Shown: positions 46,143-56,004, counted from the first letter of the stretch. The stretch: DNA of 64,000 bases from Thermoguttaceae bacterium (GCA_025060325.1 JANXBW010000001.1:186001-250000); one strand, 5' to 3'. Numbers and translations are program-made. Notes: a model not told the origin generated them from the sequence alone.

Positions 46143-46245
46143 AGAAGAACCGCTCCCTTTGAGAACGGCGTTTGGCACCACAAGTTCCCTCAAGCTTATA
46201 CAAAGGTGTCGCGATGAGCGTCCCGACCAGCGTGGGAAAAGTGGC

Positions 46246-47148
46246 CTACAGGTCCCGCCAGTAAAAGATTGCATAAGCGCCGGCTGTTAACAAAATTGTC
46301 ACCAGCCCGTAGCTTAGGCCCACGCGTGCCGGCTGGATATCCTCGTATTGGTTGACGGTGCTAAAGAATCCCCTCTCTCGTCGCTGGGGCTGAGGCGGTC
46401 CCATTAGGTTGCGCATGAATTCGGAGAATTGCTCCTGTAAAGCCGCCAAATTAACCTGCTCTTTCCTTTCGCCCGGCAAAAACCAACTTTTGCGCAGGAC
46501 CACCGGTGCGGCTTGATTGAGGCTGATCGGCGAAAATTCTTCAACGCGAAATGTGGCCAAAAGGACATTGATGGGATACCACACAAAAAAGGCGAGGATA
46601 AGCGCAATCCACCCGTTGCGCAACAGGATGCCTAACAAAAACCCCAGACTTAGGAGGCCCAGGAGCACAATCACCACTAGCACCGAGGCCACGATCATCC
46701 CATCCACCGTGACTTGCTCCTCAACCACGGGGCGGTCTGCATAAATCCCGATTAGTGCCACAGGCAAAACAGCCAAAGCGAAGACGGCAAGCACAGTGAT
46801 TGCCCGTGCCAACCAGCTAGCCAAAATGAACTCCAGCCGAGTGATTGGCCGGCTTAGAAATCCGTCGGCAAGTGTTTCCAGCCGGGCACCTCCGACGGCA
46901 TTGGCACCCAGCGTGATGATGACCAAGAACCACGGAAAAACAAGGAAGGGAAAAAGGAGAGTGGCCACGAGCAAAGAATTGGGCAGAACCTGCCACCAGC
47001 TAAGGAGCGTCAGGAAATTCAGCAGCACGGCAGCCCCCGCCCACAGCCGAACTAGCCACCCACCCCAAAGCGTCCGCAACTCAAACCGGGTTAGCGCCAC
47101 TAGAGGCATCAGCTGATGCCGCAGGAGTTTGGAAGCGTTTGAAGCCAT
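46246..47148 (-). CDS. ABC-2-type transporter permease
   Basis: Six or so hydrophobic helices: LVRLWAGAAVLLNFLTLLSWW, LLVATLLFPFLVFPWFLVIITLGAN, WLARAITVLAVFALAVLPVALIGIYA, VDGMIVASVLVVIVLLGLLSLGFLLGILL, WIALILAFFVWYPINVLLATF and a final GLVTILLTAGAYAIFYW. This pattern fits the permease of a two-gene ABC exporter. The track start (47184) overlaps the upstream ATPase gene by 104 bp. ATG 47148, with AAGAAG upstream, still overlaps; ATG 47109 reduces overlap to 29 bp. Tight overlap shows translational coupling with the ATPase. Substrate unknown. Confidence 0.82.
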   Translation of the reverse strand: MASNASKLLRHQLMPLVALTRFELRTLWGGWLVRLWAGAAVLLNFLTLLSWWQVLPNSLLVATLLFPFLVFPWFLVIITLGANAVGGARLETLADGFLSRPITRLEFILASWLARAITVLAVFALAVLPVALIGIYADRPVVEEQVTVDGMIVASVLVVIVLLGLLSLGFLLGILLRNGWIALILAFFVWYPINVLLATFRVEEFSPISLNQAAPVVLRKSWFLPGERKEQVNLAALQEQFSEFMRNLMGPPQPQRRERGFFSTVNQYEDIQPARVGLSYGLVTILLTAGAYAIFYWRDL

Positions 47149-48130
47149 GGGCCCGATCTTCTTGAAGAAGCTGAAGGTAGGCATCTTCGGTAGCCCCCAC
47201 TCCGGATCGGATGCTGCTCAGTTCTAGCTGTGCTTGGTCAACAAGGCGCATTAGTTCGGCCAGGGCTTGCGCCCGACGCGTCCCAGGAGCGGTAGTGATC
47301 TGAACGGTATTGTCCGCAAGCCAACTGACCTTGAGATCGGTTCGACCATCAAGCAACCGGCGAAACCCGTGCAAATTTTCGTCAGCGCCGGCAAGGACCA
47401 GTTGGAAACAGTCGCAATCCAGGCGGCGCTTCATCTCATCCATCGGCCCACAAAAGATCATCTGCCCTTCGTGCATCACCCCCACATAGTTGCATACGCG
47501 ATCAATGTCGGCCAAGATGTGGGTGGCGATGACCACCGTGCGGTTTCGGCCTAACTCGACGATGAGGTCAAGGGCGAACCTCCGGGCCGCTGGATCTAAT
47601 CCCGCTGTTGGTTCGTCCCAGAGGAGAAGGGGTGGATCGCCGACCAGCGAAGCCGCAATTCCCAGCCGAGTAAGCTCACCTGTTGACAAAGAGCGGATTC
47701 GCCGGTCGGCCACGGGCAATAACCCCACGGCCCGCAGGAGCGAGGCAATCCGCGGTCGGCGGACATCAGCGGGAATTCGGCACAGCTCACCCACCAAATC
47801 CAAGTACTCGAAGGGCCGAAGATGCCCGGGAAATTGTGGATGAGTGGGCAGAAAACCGACCCGCTGCCGCACTGCTGTGGCATTCGGTCCACAGCGATGC
47901 CCGAACACGTAAGCCACTCCCGCCGTCGGCCGCTGAAGCCCTAGCAACAATCGAAGCGTGGTTGTCTTGCCTGCACCGTTGGGGCCTAAAAAGCCGAAGA
48001 TTACCCCCCGAGGAACTTCAAATGTTAAGTCGTTGACGGCAATCACTTGCCGGCCATATACCTTTGTCAGGTGCACCGTGCGGATTGCCACATCCTCTAA
48101 AACAGTATCCCGGCTAGTCGCCAACGTCAT
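47081..48130 (-). CDS. ABC transporter ATP-binding protein
   Basis: About 349 aa from ATG 48130 (the track begins at 48166). Nucleotide-binding motifs: Walker A GFLGPNGAGKTTTLRLLLG, Q-loop region VGFLPTHPQFPGHLRPFEYL, signature RSLSTGELTRLGIAASL (LSTGE, a variant of LSGGQ), Walker B PLLLWDEPTAGLDP, and H-loop VIATHILADIDRVCNYVG. The C-terminal extension (VLAGADENLHGFRRLL to EDAYLQLLQED) is typical of CcmA/NatA-like exporters. It precedes and overlaps the permease gene, forming a two-gene exporter of unknown substrate. Confidence 0.92.
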   Translation of the reverse strand: MTLATSRDTVLEDVAIRTVHLTKVYGRQVIAVNDLTFEVPRGVIFGFLGPNGAGKTTTLRLLLGLQRPTAGVAYVFGHRCGPNATAVRQRVGFLPTHPQFPGHLRPFEYLDLVGELCRIPADVRRPRIASLLRAVGLLPVADRRIRSLSTGELTRLGIAASLVGDPPLLLWDEPTAGLDPAARRFALDLIVELGRNRTVVIATHILADIDRVCNYVGVMHEGQMIFCGPMDEMKRRLDCDCFQLVLAGADENLHGFRRLLDGRTDLKVSWLADNTVQITTAPGTRRAQALAELMRLVDQAQLELSSIRSGVGATEDAYLQLLQEDRAHGFKRFQTPAASADASSGANPV

Positions 48131-48719
48131 ACCCAGCCACCCGACCCTGCTAACAGATCCCAGCACTCATTTTTGCGGCAAATGACCTCTGCCCACCCCT
48201 CAAAAAACACCATACAAGTGCCCCAGGGACAAGCATCCCCGCGGAGGCCTACTAAACCTACACACTGCGGCCTAGCCCCTTCGCCCGCCCAAGCCGGATT
48301 TATTCCTCGGGCCAATCGCCGGTGAGCGAAGCGGGACGCCTCCTTTGCCCAATAGAGAATTGGCTTAACCGGCGCTCCATACGGCCGAGAGGGTTGCCGT
48401 CGCCCCATGGAATGTTATTCGCATCTTCTGCCCGATTATTACCGGGCCCCCGCCCGTAGCGGATTAGGCAACCCGCCATCCCCGCCCGGCGTAATTCGAA
48501 TCCACTGATCCCGTTAGGGGGATAAAAATACGCACCTCAAGAGGCCACCCCGGCCCAGCGGTTTGAAAAACAATCAGTTTCGCAAGTGCCAAACTTCGGC
48601 CCCATTGAGCCGCCCACTCGGATAACGGCCCTTCGTAAAGGCTACGCTCCCTCCGGGAGATTCTTGGCCTCTTTAGCCAACACCGCTGAGCTAACCAAGC
48701 TTGGCAGGTCTGAGAGCTC
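48131..48719. other. Intergenic region with no confirmed gene
   Basis: About 0.6 kb between the 5' end of the ABC ATPase gene and the 3' end of the metallophosphoesterase gene (both minus). A minus-strand GGTTAGCTCAGCGGT stretch (48674-48704) resembles a tRNA D-arm, but no acceptor, anticodon or T-arm follows; see the rejected list. Confidence 0.4.
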
Positions 48720-49379
48720 TCACACCACCCTACCCAGGATCACACTGGGCGGCCCTTCTGGGCCAAGGTCGACCACTGCGTAGTATCCCCGGGCACCATG
48801 TCCGGCGTTGACCACAATGGTTCGGCCTATCTGGTCAACTCCGCGTCCTTCGTGGATATGACCACAGAGAACTAAATGCGGCTGATGTTGGTCAACAAAC
48901 TGTCGGATAGCCATGCTCCCTCCATGTTGACCGAAGTACATCTTGTCCACTTTTGTCTCTCGCGGTGGCACATGACAAACAAGCACATGCCATCGGGGGT
49001 TACCCAACTGTCTGAACCCTGCCTGCAAGGCTTGAGCAATCTCTTCCTCGCTACGATGATACATTCGCGACTGCCAAGGCGGTGTGGCGGAAACGCCATG
49101 GAAGGCGGCGTCGGCAATCGTTTTGGCCGTCCCGTCCAGACCGATGCCCAGTCGGGCGAGCTCCGCGTCGACTTCGGCAGTATCGCAATTGCCCGCCACC
49201 GCCAAAATGGGAAGCCCCCTTTCCTGCGCCTGCCTAGCGATTGCCGCAAGCGCCTCCTTCGGCCCAAAATGCGTGATATCGCCGGGAAGAACAAGCACCT
49301 CGGCCGAGCCATTTTGCTTGATAATTTCCTGGAAAATTTCAATTTTGCCGTGGAGATCCGATACCACTAAGATCCGCAT
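48720..49379 (-). CDS. YfcE/MJ0936-type metallophosphoesterase
   Basis: 219 aa with all calcineurin-like metal motifs: ILVVSDLHGKIE (DxH), LVLPGDITHFGP (GDxxx), VAGNCDTAEV (GNxD), LVCHVPPRETKVD and LVLCGHIHEGRGVDQIG (GHxH). Members hydrolyse phosphomonoesters or cyclic phosphodiesters using two metal ions in the cytoplasm; no signal peptide is present. It is divergent from the GH2 gene across a 396-bp gap. The natural substrate cannot be read from sequence. Confidence 0.92.
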   Translation of the reverse strand: MRILVVSDLHGKIEIFQEIIKQNGSAEVLVLPGDITHFGPKEALAAIARQAQERGLPILAVAGNCDTAEVDAELARLGIGLDGTAKTIADAAFHGVSATPPWQSRMYHRSEEEIAQALQAGFRQLGNPRWHVLVCHVPPRETKVDKMYFGQHGGSMAIRQFVDQHQPHLVLCGHIHEGRGVDQIGRTIVVNAGHGARGYYAVVDLGPEGPPSVILGRVV

Positions 49380-49775
49380 AGCTTGCCCCCATCAGTCCGG
49401 CAAGATATCAGTGCCGATAGGGAGTCTTGAGCATCCAGATGCGATCACTAAACAGTTTGGCCGAATTGTAATTTTGCTAACTACCGAGTCAACCTTGCGG
49501 AAAAGGCCGATTGTCCACCCGCTTGCGTGGCTGTCTTATTAACCGGAAGGACCATCTTAACCGGAGGGACGATCGCTAAGTGTGTCGCTTCTGGCTTGCC
49601 CCTCCGGTAAACTATCGATCGCCCCGCCTTTGGGATCCTCTCCGCCCTAGGGGAGCGATGCCGCGGATCTGCCCTCCCTGTAGTAACCTGAAAGAATTCC
49701 AACCTTAGCTAGCATCGCGGAAACCGCGATTCCCCCACCCGCGCCCACTTATGAAAAGTTCAGAGGAATCAAGCC
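49380..49775. other. Divergent intergenic region upstream of the GH2 gene
   Basis: 396 bp. It contains the 18-bp tandem repeat at 49539-49574 (separate entry). No ORF supported. Confidence 0.4.
49539..49574. repeat. Tandem 18-bp repeat upstream of the GH2 gene (possible operator)
   Basis: Two abutting copies, TTAACCGGAAGGACCATC and TTAACCGGAGGGACGATC, 16 of 18 bases identical, about 200 bp before the GH2 start. Abutting repeats of this length are the usual form of a direct-repeat regulator site. The binding protein, if any, is unknown. Confidence 0.55.
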
Positions 49776-52511
49776 GTGTGCCGGCATCAACAAGAGCTTC
49801 TGCTTGTGGGATTGTGGACACTGGTTTTGTCGCTCTTTAATCAAGACACACTCGCCCGCCAATCAGAGGGCGACCGAAAAAATTCCCTCCTGCTCAATGG
49901 ACGATGGGAATTTGTCATAGGTGATGGCTCCGAAGAGGCCTATAAACCCGAGGGTCAAAGTGGGCTAAGTTGGAAACTGGTGACTTTACCAGGCCCCTTA
50001 ATGCCCTGGAGTCACCAGGCGGCTACCCAGACCAAGATTGTCTGGGCGCGTCGGACATTCCACCTTAGCGCTGAGCAAGCCCACCTTCTCGCTGTGCTTC
50101 GGTGGAATCGCATTGCCAACGGCGCGGAGGCTTTTATTAACGGTCAAAAGGTCGGGGAAAACGAGCCCACAGGCCCTTACCAGGTAATCATCCCCGCAGG
50201 GGTACTTCGTCCCGGCGAAAATCAGATCGTGCTTAAGATTCGGGGAGCCGCCGCCGTACGCCGGAGTCGAAGCGGCAATGCCCTCATCCCGGCCGGTTTT
50301 GGGGTGGGAATGCCAGAGGTTTCCGACGACATTTGGATTGATTTCGCCAACAAGGCATACATGAAATGGGTCCTAGCGATTCCCGACTTAGCAGGCAAGA
50401 AGGTCCGCATCCGGGTGACGCCCGTGGCCCGAGAACGAATCGAATCGCTAACAATTCTCGCTGAGGTTCGACCATGGCCCCCGGGGGAACCTCTCGGTCG
50501 GGCAAAGGGTTCCGCCCGTGCCGTGGCGACCTCCGATCCGTTAGATGGGGAACACTTCTTTGTTGATGTTCCCATGCCGAACTTTCGCCCGTGGACACCG
50601 GAGGACTGTGCCCTTTATCAGGCAACGGTGCAGCTTCTGAAAGGTGAGGAGCTACTCGATGAGGTCACTTTCCGGTTTGGCATGCGCGAGTTTACGCTCA
50701 AAGACGGGCACTTCTATTTAAACGGCAAACGGATCTGGCTTCGCGGCTCGAATTTGGTCTTCGAATGGAATTGGGGCGATGTCGTCCGTGGGCGGGAAAA
50801 GGAATATCTCGTCCTGGAGGCGCGGGAAATGAGCATGAATTCATTTCGCACGCACACTCAGCCGCCTCCGCGACTATGGTGTGACATCGCCGATGAATTC
50901 GGCACGATGATTCTTGCCGAATTTCCCGTATTGTACAACTACCAAGACTACCGGTTTACGCCGGAAGAGTATGAGATTTGGCACCGCAATGTGCTTACCG
51001 ACGTGGCAGGGTGGATGGCCAGGTTGTGGAATCATCCCTCGGTGATCATCTGGGTGCTGTCGAACGAATCTAATGTCGACAACGCTTGGGAGGAAGGACC
51101 ATACCGCGACTTTGTCAAATCGCTTGATGCTACCCGACCAACCCTTCGCACGGGTAATAAAACGAAGGAAATCTATGACGTTCACGCCTGCGGAAATATT
51201 ACGGAAACAGACGAGGGTCATCTCCTGCTGCAGATCCCCGGATGGTTCGAGGCGGCCGGCGAGCGAGTGCTTACCGTAACGGAGTACATGAATGATTTTG
51301 GCCATCCGCGAACCCAGTGGACCGGTGTCGACAGCCGACTGGCAAACGATCTAGCCGTGGCCCAAATCGGGGGCGAACACACCGAGGCTATGCGCCGGGC
51401 GCGCATCGCGGGGATTTGGCCATACATGTACGCCGGATGGACCCGGGTCCGGCAGGAAGCCCGTGTTCGCGAAACCGGGCAAGGGAGCGCAGTCTGGAAA
51501 GCTGGTTACGCTTCGCCCCTGTCCGCTTGCTGGCATAGTACACTTTCCCCGGTGTTGGCAAGTCTGGAACTCTTTGATCCCAATTACCGCACGGGCGAAG
51601 AAGTCACCACGCGACTGCACCTAATTAACGATTCCTGGCATGAAGCCAACGTGACAGTTGACATCCTGTTGACACGCGAGCCTCCGGAGTGGATCCCAGA
51701 AGCGGATTGCTTCAACAGACCAGTCGCCGCATGGCACTATGAATTTCAGATCCCCGCGGACACGGTCAAAGTGGTTCCGATTCGCTGGAAACTTCCGGAG
51801 ACAGAAGGCAGCTATTGGGTGACGGCTCGGCTTACGGGTATCGAAGGCCGGCCTGTTCTCAGTCAGCGATTCATTCGGGCGGCGTCACCCCCACGAGTCT
51901 CTGCGGAATTGAGGCGCCGGCGTTTCCTCGTCCTCGGGCAAAGCGAAGCCGCTGAGCGTTTTTTCGATCGTCACGATCTAACCGTGGTAAACGACGGGGA
52001 GGAACTTCGACCAAACCAGGATTTAGTGGTGATCTGGGATGCGGAAGAAGCTGCCCGGCAAAAAGCACTCTCCACAAGAACGCTGCGAACATTCCTCGAA
52101 CAAGGAGGCACAATCCTTGTGTTAGCGACGCGGTCCTGGCCGTGGCCGGAGTTGTGTGACGTTACTATAACGCCGGACCCGCGATTCTCCAGGGTCTTCC
52201 CTCATCCTGCAAAAAGCGCGAGGTGGTTCCCCAAGATTGACCCGCAGTGGCTCATCCGGTGGAACGGGCTGCCGGGGACAGTGGCCTTCGGCAAGCTTGC
52301 AGGACCGGGTATGGAAAAAGCCGAGAAGATCCTCTGGGCAAAGGAGCCGGCTCACTGCGTAATGGCTGCTGTGCGGCCGAAATCCGGGGTGGGTCGGCTC
52401 GTTTTCTGTCAACTTGATCTGCAGCGTCGGGTCGACCTGGGCCGGCAAAATTATGACCCAGTGGCAGAAAAGGTTCTCCTCGCTCTTTTGTCGCTTCCTG
52501 TGCAGGAGTAA
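49776..52511 (+). CDS. Glycoside hydrolase family 2 protein (beta-galactosidase/mannosidase/glucuronidase-like)
   Basis: 911 aa, GTG 49776 with AGAGGAA upstream and a hydrophobic signal (ELLLVGLWTLVLSLFNQ). The N-terminal jelly-roll holds LNGRWEFVIGDG and WARRTFHL; an Ig-like domain follows. The TIM barrel begins near FYLNGKRIWLRGSNLVFEWNWG. Acid/base candidate Glu431 lies in IIWVLSNESNVDN and nucleophile candidate Glu503 in VTEYMNDFGHPRTQW. A long C-terminal region (about 560-911) of beta-sandwich type follows and has a rare ending (RRFLVLGQSEAAERFFDRHDLTVVND). Linkage specificity cannot be inferred. The next gene starts 83 bp downstream; the two probably act on the same polysaccharide in the periplasm or outside. 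Confidence 0.88.
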   Translation: MCRHQQELLLVGLWTLVLSLFNQDTLARQSEGDRKNSLLLNGRWEFVIGDGSEEAYKPEGQSGLSWKLVTLPGPLMPWSHQAATQTKIVWARRTFHLSAEQAHLLAVLRWNRIANGAEAFINGQKVGENEPTGPYQVIIPAGVLRPGENQIVLKIRGAAAVRRSRSGNALIPAGFGVGMPEVSDDIWIDFANKAYMKWVLAIPDLAGKKVRIRVTPVARERIESLTILAEVRPWPPGEPLGRAKGSARAVATSDPLDGEHFFVDVPMPNFRPWTPEDCALYQATVQLLKGEELLDEVTFRFGMREFTLKDGHFYLNGKRIWLRGSNLVFEWNWGDVVRGREKEYLVLEAREMSMNSFRTHTQPPPRLWCDIADEFGTMILAEFPVLYNYQDYRFTPEEYEIWHRNVLTDVAGWMARLWNHPSVIIWVLSNESNVDNAWEEGPYRDFVKSLDATRPTLRTGNKTKEIYDVHACGNITETDEGHLLLQIPGWFEAAGERVLTVTEYMNDFGHPRTQWTGVDSRLANDLAVAQIGGEHTEAMRRARIAGIWPYMYAGWTRVRQEARVRETGQGSAVWKAGYASPLSACWHSTLSPVLASLELFDPNYRTGEEVTTRLHLINDSWHEANVTVDILLTREPPEWIPEADCFNRPVAAWHYEFQIPADTVKVVPIRWKLPETEGSYWVTARLTGIEGRPVLSQRFIRAASPPRVSAELRRRRFLVLGQSEAAERFFDRHDLTVVNDGEELRPNQDLVVIWDAEEAARQKALSTRTLRTFLEQGGTILVLATRSWPWPELCDVTITPDPRFSRVFPHPAKSARWFPKIDPQWLIRWNGLPGTVAFGKLAGPGMEKAEKILWAKEPAHCVMAAVRPKSGVGRLVFCQLDLQRRVDLGRQNYDPVAEKVLLALLSLPVQE

Positions 52512-52594
52512 TTTTGTTTACTTAATGTTAAAAGGTCCACCAGCAGCAAACAATAAGCCCAAACACTTTTAAGTTCCAGTCAAGGAGACCTGAT

Positions 52595-55159
52595 ATGCCC
52601 CGATGGCCAATCTTGACCACAGCAACCACAATTGTCATCGCCGTGTGGGGGATTATTTGGGCTCCGGCGGCAAGTGAAAAGCTTGGGCAGCCCCTCGTTC
52701 GCCCCGATCTAGTCACCGCTCCATCCGTTACCAAGGAGCCGGCCGGCACCTCTCTGGCCGTTTACGAGTCATCGCCGTCGGCGCCTACTGTGAGCACACC
52801 AGCGGAGCAACAAACCTCCGTGGCCGCTGCAGGCCTAAGAGTTATCCGCCGGGTGATTCGCGACATCCCCACAGGCAAGAACCTCATTATGATTGATGCC
52901 GCTCGTCCCTACGGTAAAGGGTTCAAACGCGACGGCGATCAATTTATCTGCGAAAGCCCTACCGCCGGTGCGCAATTTGGCGTCATGTTTTCAGTGGAAC
53001 TTAATCAACAGCGACCGCTACCCATCATCGCCGTAGCGGAGAGCCGTGCCGAAGGTGTTGGCGGTACGCCGGATTCGGGTTACTCACTTTACCTCGACCT
53101 AATGTATGTTGACGGGACCCCGCTGTGGGGTCAAAACGCGCCCTTCGCCACCGGAACACATGACTGGCAGAAACGGCAAGTGATAGTCTTTCCGGAAAAG
53201 CCGGTCCGCCGCCTCTCTTACTACCTTCTTTTCCGCAATCATGCCGGCAAGGTAGCATTCCGCAATCCCCGACTTTATACGATCGATGTAGGCGGCGGTG
53301 AGTGTATGTTCGACACTGTTCCCTGTGTGCTGGAGGCGAAAGACTTTACCGGCTTTAGCGTTCGCGATGTCCGGGCTGGAACGGACTTCGTAGCTATTGA
53401 GAAGGAGGCTTTGGGCCTGCGGCTGAGCACAAAAGTGAGCGAGTCCGCAGGTGCGAGATTCATAGATCTGACAATCTCGAGCAACACGACCGAAGATCGG
53501 GCAATCACTCTCGTTTACTCCCGGCCCGTGCCCAGCGATGGCCTACGGTGGTTCCGCGACCCCCGGACAGAAGAACTGGTCCGAGCCTCTCAGGAGTACA
53601 TGTGGACAACAAATTGGCGTGTGGGGAACCGCCGCCTGAGCCGATATCCTTTTGCTGCCGTCGGCAATCAAACTCAGGGCTGGGCCGTGGGCATTGACAT
53701 GCTCAGGCCGGCTTTCTTTCGCTGCGGGTATAATGCAGGCACGAAGGAGCTTTTTGTCGCCTACGACTTAGCTCTGACGCCGGAAAAACCGCAGGCAAAG
53801 CTACGACTTGTCGAATTCACTTTCGACCCCAAGGCAGGATTCCGTGGTGCCTTGGCACGGTACTACGCTCTTTTTCCGGACCATTTCCAGGTCCGCATCA
53901 AACGGCAGGGGCTGTGGATGCCATTTGCTCGAATTAGCGCTGTCAAGGGTTGGGAAGATTTCGGCTTCAGGTTCAAGGAGGGGAATAACGAGACTGCCTG
54001 GGATGACGCTCATGATATCCTCACCTTCCGCTACACGGAGCCGATGACCTGGTGGATGCCGATGGCCCCGGAAATTCCGCGGACGTACGAGGCGGCACTT
54101 CGCCTGGCGGAAGAGCAAGCGGCAGCTGGTAAACCCCAGGCTTTGGCCTGGCGAACGAGCAGCTTCCGAGATGCTGAGGGCAAGATCCCAGTCCTTCTGC
54201 TCAACACCCCCTGGTGCAACGGGGCCGTGTGGAGCATGAACAGTATGCCGGAAATTCCGGGCGAGGTAACCGACTTTTCGCTCAAGTGGAACCAAAAAAT
54301 CCGTGAGCAACTTTACGGACCGAAGGCCCCTGGCCAATTAGATGGGGAGTATATCGACTCAAGCGAAGGCTACGTGACGGCCGAGCTTGATTTTCGCCGG
54401 GAGCATTTTGTGGGAGATGTGCCTCTTACTTGGGATCCCGAAACATACGCCCCAGCCGTCTTCCGCGGATTAATCGTTTTCGAATATGTCCGCGCGATAG
54501 CTGCCGATGTCCACGGCATGGGGAAGTATATGATGGCAAATGGGACACCGGGGCGGATCTGTTGGCTTGTACCCCTCCTTGATGTCATGGGTACGGAGAC
54601 GGACTGGAATCCCGGGGGACGCTGGCAACCCATGACCGACCAGGAGCTTCTTTACCGGCGGGCACTTTGTGCCGGAAAGCCCTATTGCTTCCTGATGAAC
54701 ACCGACTTCGACCGTTTTGGACCGGATCTTGTCCGAAAGTACATGGAACGATCGCTGGCCTACGGGATGTTTCCCGGTTTCTTTAGCCCCAATGCGTCCA
54801 CAGGTCATTACTTTACAAGACCGGAACTTTATGAACGGGACAGGCCCCTGTTCCGCAAGTACGTTCCGCTCTGTCGCCTCGTGGCCGAAGCAGGCTGGCA
54901 ACCGATCACCGCTGCCCGCTGCTCCGTGCAAGAGGTGTACGTCGAACAATTCGGGAGCCGATATTTCACGGTCTTTAACGATGGCCCAAAACGGCAGGAG
55001 GTTACAATTATCTGGAATGAGTCGGTCGGACCGGTAAGCCAAGTCCGCGAGCTTCTAAGCGGCCAGCTAATGACGGTCGACAAAGGCCCGCCGGCCAGGC
55101 TGACCATGGCGTTGGACCCCGAAAGCGTAGCCGTTCTGGATATCTCCACCGAGAATTAG
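52595..55159 (+). CDS. Large secreted protein, putative glycosidase-like TIM barrel of unassigned family
   Basis: 854 aa; AAGGAG precedes ATG 52595, and a signal (ILTTATTIVIAVWGIIWAPAAS) follows. The N-terminal part (about 95-330) is beta-rich (GYSLYLDLMYVDGTPLW, LSYYLLFRNHAGKVAFRNPRLY). The central and C-terminal part looks like a TIM barrel: VFEYVRAIAADVHGMGKYMMANG, DGEYIDSSEGY (583-588), PLTWDPETYAPAVFRG, CFLMNTDFDRFG, AYGMFPGFFSPNAS. The DGEYID strand end and TWDP resemble active-site strands of clan-D-like glycosidases, but I cannot assign a family. Co-transcription with the GH2 gene (83-bp gap) supports a carbohydrate role; the catalytic residues are unproven. Confidence 0.7.
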   Translation: MPRWPILTTATTIVIAVWGIIWAPAASEKLGQPLVRPDLVTAPSVTKEPAGTSLAVYESSPSAPTVSTPAEQQTSVAAAGLRVIRRVIRDIPTGKNLIMIDAARPYGKGFKRDGDQFICESPTAGAQFGVMFSVELNQQRPLPIIAVAESRAEGVGGTPDSGYSLYLDLMYVDGTPLWGQNAPFATGTHDWQKRQVIVFPEKPVRRLSYYLLFRNHAGKVAFRNPRLYTIDVGGGECMFDTVPCVLEAKDFTGFSVRDVRAGTDFVAIEKEALGLRLSTKVSESAGARFIDLTISSNTTEDRAITLVYSRPVPSDGLRWFRDPRTEELVRASQEYMWTTNWRVGNRRLSRYPFAAVGNQTQGWAVGIDMLRPAFFRCGYNAGTKELFVAYDLALTPEKPQAKLRLVEFTFDPKAGFRGALARYYALFPDHFQVRIKRQGLWMPFARISAVKGWEDFGFRFKEGNNETAWDDAHDILTFRYTEPMTWWMPMAPEIPRTYEAALRLAEEQAAAGKPQALAWRTSSFRDAEGKIPVLLLNTPWCNGAVWSMNSMPEIPGEVTDFSLKWNQKIREQLYGPKAPGQLDGEYIDSSEGYVTAELDFRREHFVGDVPLTWDPETYAPAVFRGLIVFEYVRAIAADVHGMGKYMMANGTPGRICWLVPLLDVMGTETDWNPGGRWQPMTDQELLYRRALCAGKPYCFLMNTDFDRFGPDLVRKYMERSLAYGMFPGFFSPNASTGHYFTRPELYERDRPLFRKYVPLCRLVAEAGWQPITAARCSVQEVYVEQFGSRYFTVFNDGPKRQEVTIIWNESVGPVSQVRELLSGQLMTVDKGPPARLTMALDPESVAVLDISTEN

Positions 55160-55419
55160 TTAGCATCGGTCACCGGGCACCGGGGCATGCTACTTAGGCG
55201 AGCGCCCCAGTGCCTGTGCGTGACGGGGAAGCTGTGGCCAACAAATAAGCGGCAAGTTCGGGCGGAGGCTTTCGCCCTGACAAGCGCGAAAGGTTTCCCT
55301 ACGACAGCGGCAGGCTTTGTCGACTAAGAAGCTGGCAAGTGGTCTAGTTTCAATGCCGGCTTTCTTGTTGACCATTATGCTCGCCCGGACCATCTTAAGA
55401 ACTCAGGGCATTACCTCCT

Positions 55420-56004
55420 ATGGTTGAGAGCGAAAAAAATGGTGCTCATAAACCTGCAAACGCCAAGTTGTGCCGGCGGGGGCAGATGGGCCGGGTGGCA
55501 GGGATCGATTTTGGTCTAGCCCGGATTGGTCTTGCCCTTAGCGATCCCGCGCGGACGATCGCTACTCCGTTTGGTATTTTCCCGCGTCGCTCGCCTGCTG
55601 AAGAGGCCAAATTCTTTCGCCAATTTGTCGAACAAAACGGGGTGGCCCTCTTCGTCGTCGGACTTCCTCTGCACCTTTCCGGTCAAGAAAGCCCTCTTAG
55701 TCAACAGGCGCGAGAATTCGGACAGTGGTTAGAAAAGGCTACTGGTGTTCCGGTTATCTTTTTTGATGAACGTTTTTCCACCTGGGAGGCTGACCAGGCC
55801 CTAGCCTCGGCAGGACTAAAGGCAAGCTTTCGCCGACGCAAGCGCGATGCGGTTGCCGCCCAGAAAATCTTGGCTGCCTTCCTGGAAAGTCAACTATCGC
55901 GGCCAGACCTCACTTTGCTGCAAAGGCCGGAGGCCTCGGCCCACTCCCGAACCGGCCCACGGTCTGCAGATCTCGATGATAAGGCTGTCAATAGCGAAGC
56001 TTAG
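55420..56004 (+). CDS. ruvX: Holliday junction resolvase-like RuvX (YqgF)
   Basis: RNase H-like fold: VAGIDFGLARIGLALSDP (first catalytic Asp), VALFVVGLPLHLSGQESPLSQQAREF, VPVIFFDERFSTWEADQAL (Glu and Arg region), and RKRDAVAAQKILAAFLES (final catalytic Asp). YqgF/RuvX proteins cleave branched or rRNA-precursor substrates in bacteria; the family's main role is debated. The track start adds 22 residues; ATG 55486 (MGRVAGIDFG) gives the usual length, with neither start showing a strong ribosome site. It is a single gene between the carbohydrate pair and the VCBS gene. Confidence 0.92.
   Translation: MVESEKNGAHKPANAKLCRRGQMGRVAGIDFGLARIGLALSDPARTIATPFGIFPRRSPAEEAKFFRQFVEQNGVALFVVGLPLHLSGQESPLSQQAREFGQWLEKATGVPVIFFDERFSTWEADQALASAGLKASFRRRKRDAVAAQKILAAFLESQLSRPDLTLLQRPEASAHSRTGPRSADLDDKAVNSEA

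Noticed and set aside
48674-48704. GGTTAGCTCAGCGGT, a D-arm-like tRNA start on the minus strand
   Set aside because: No GAGC partner, anticodon stem or TTCRA loop follows at tRNA spacing.
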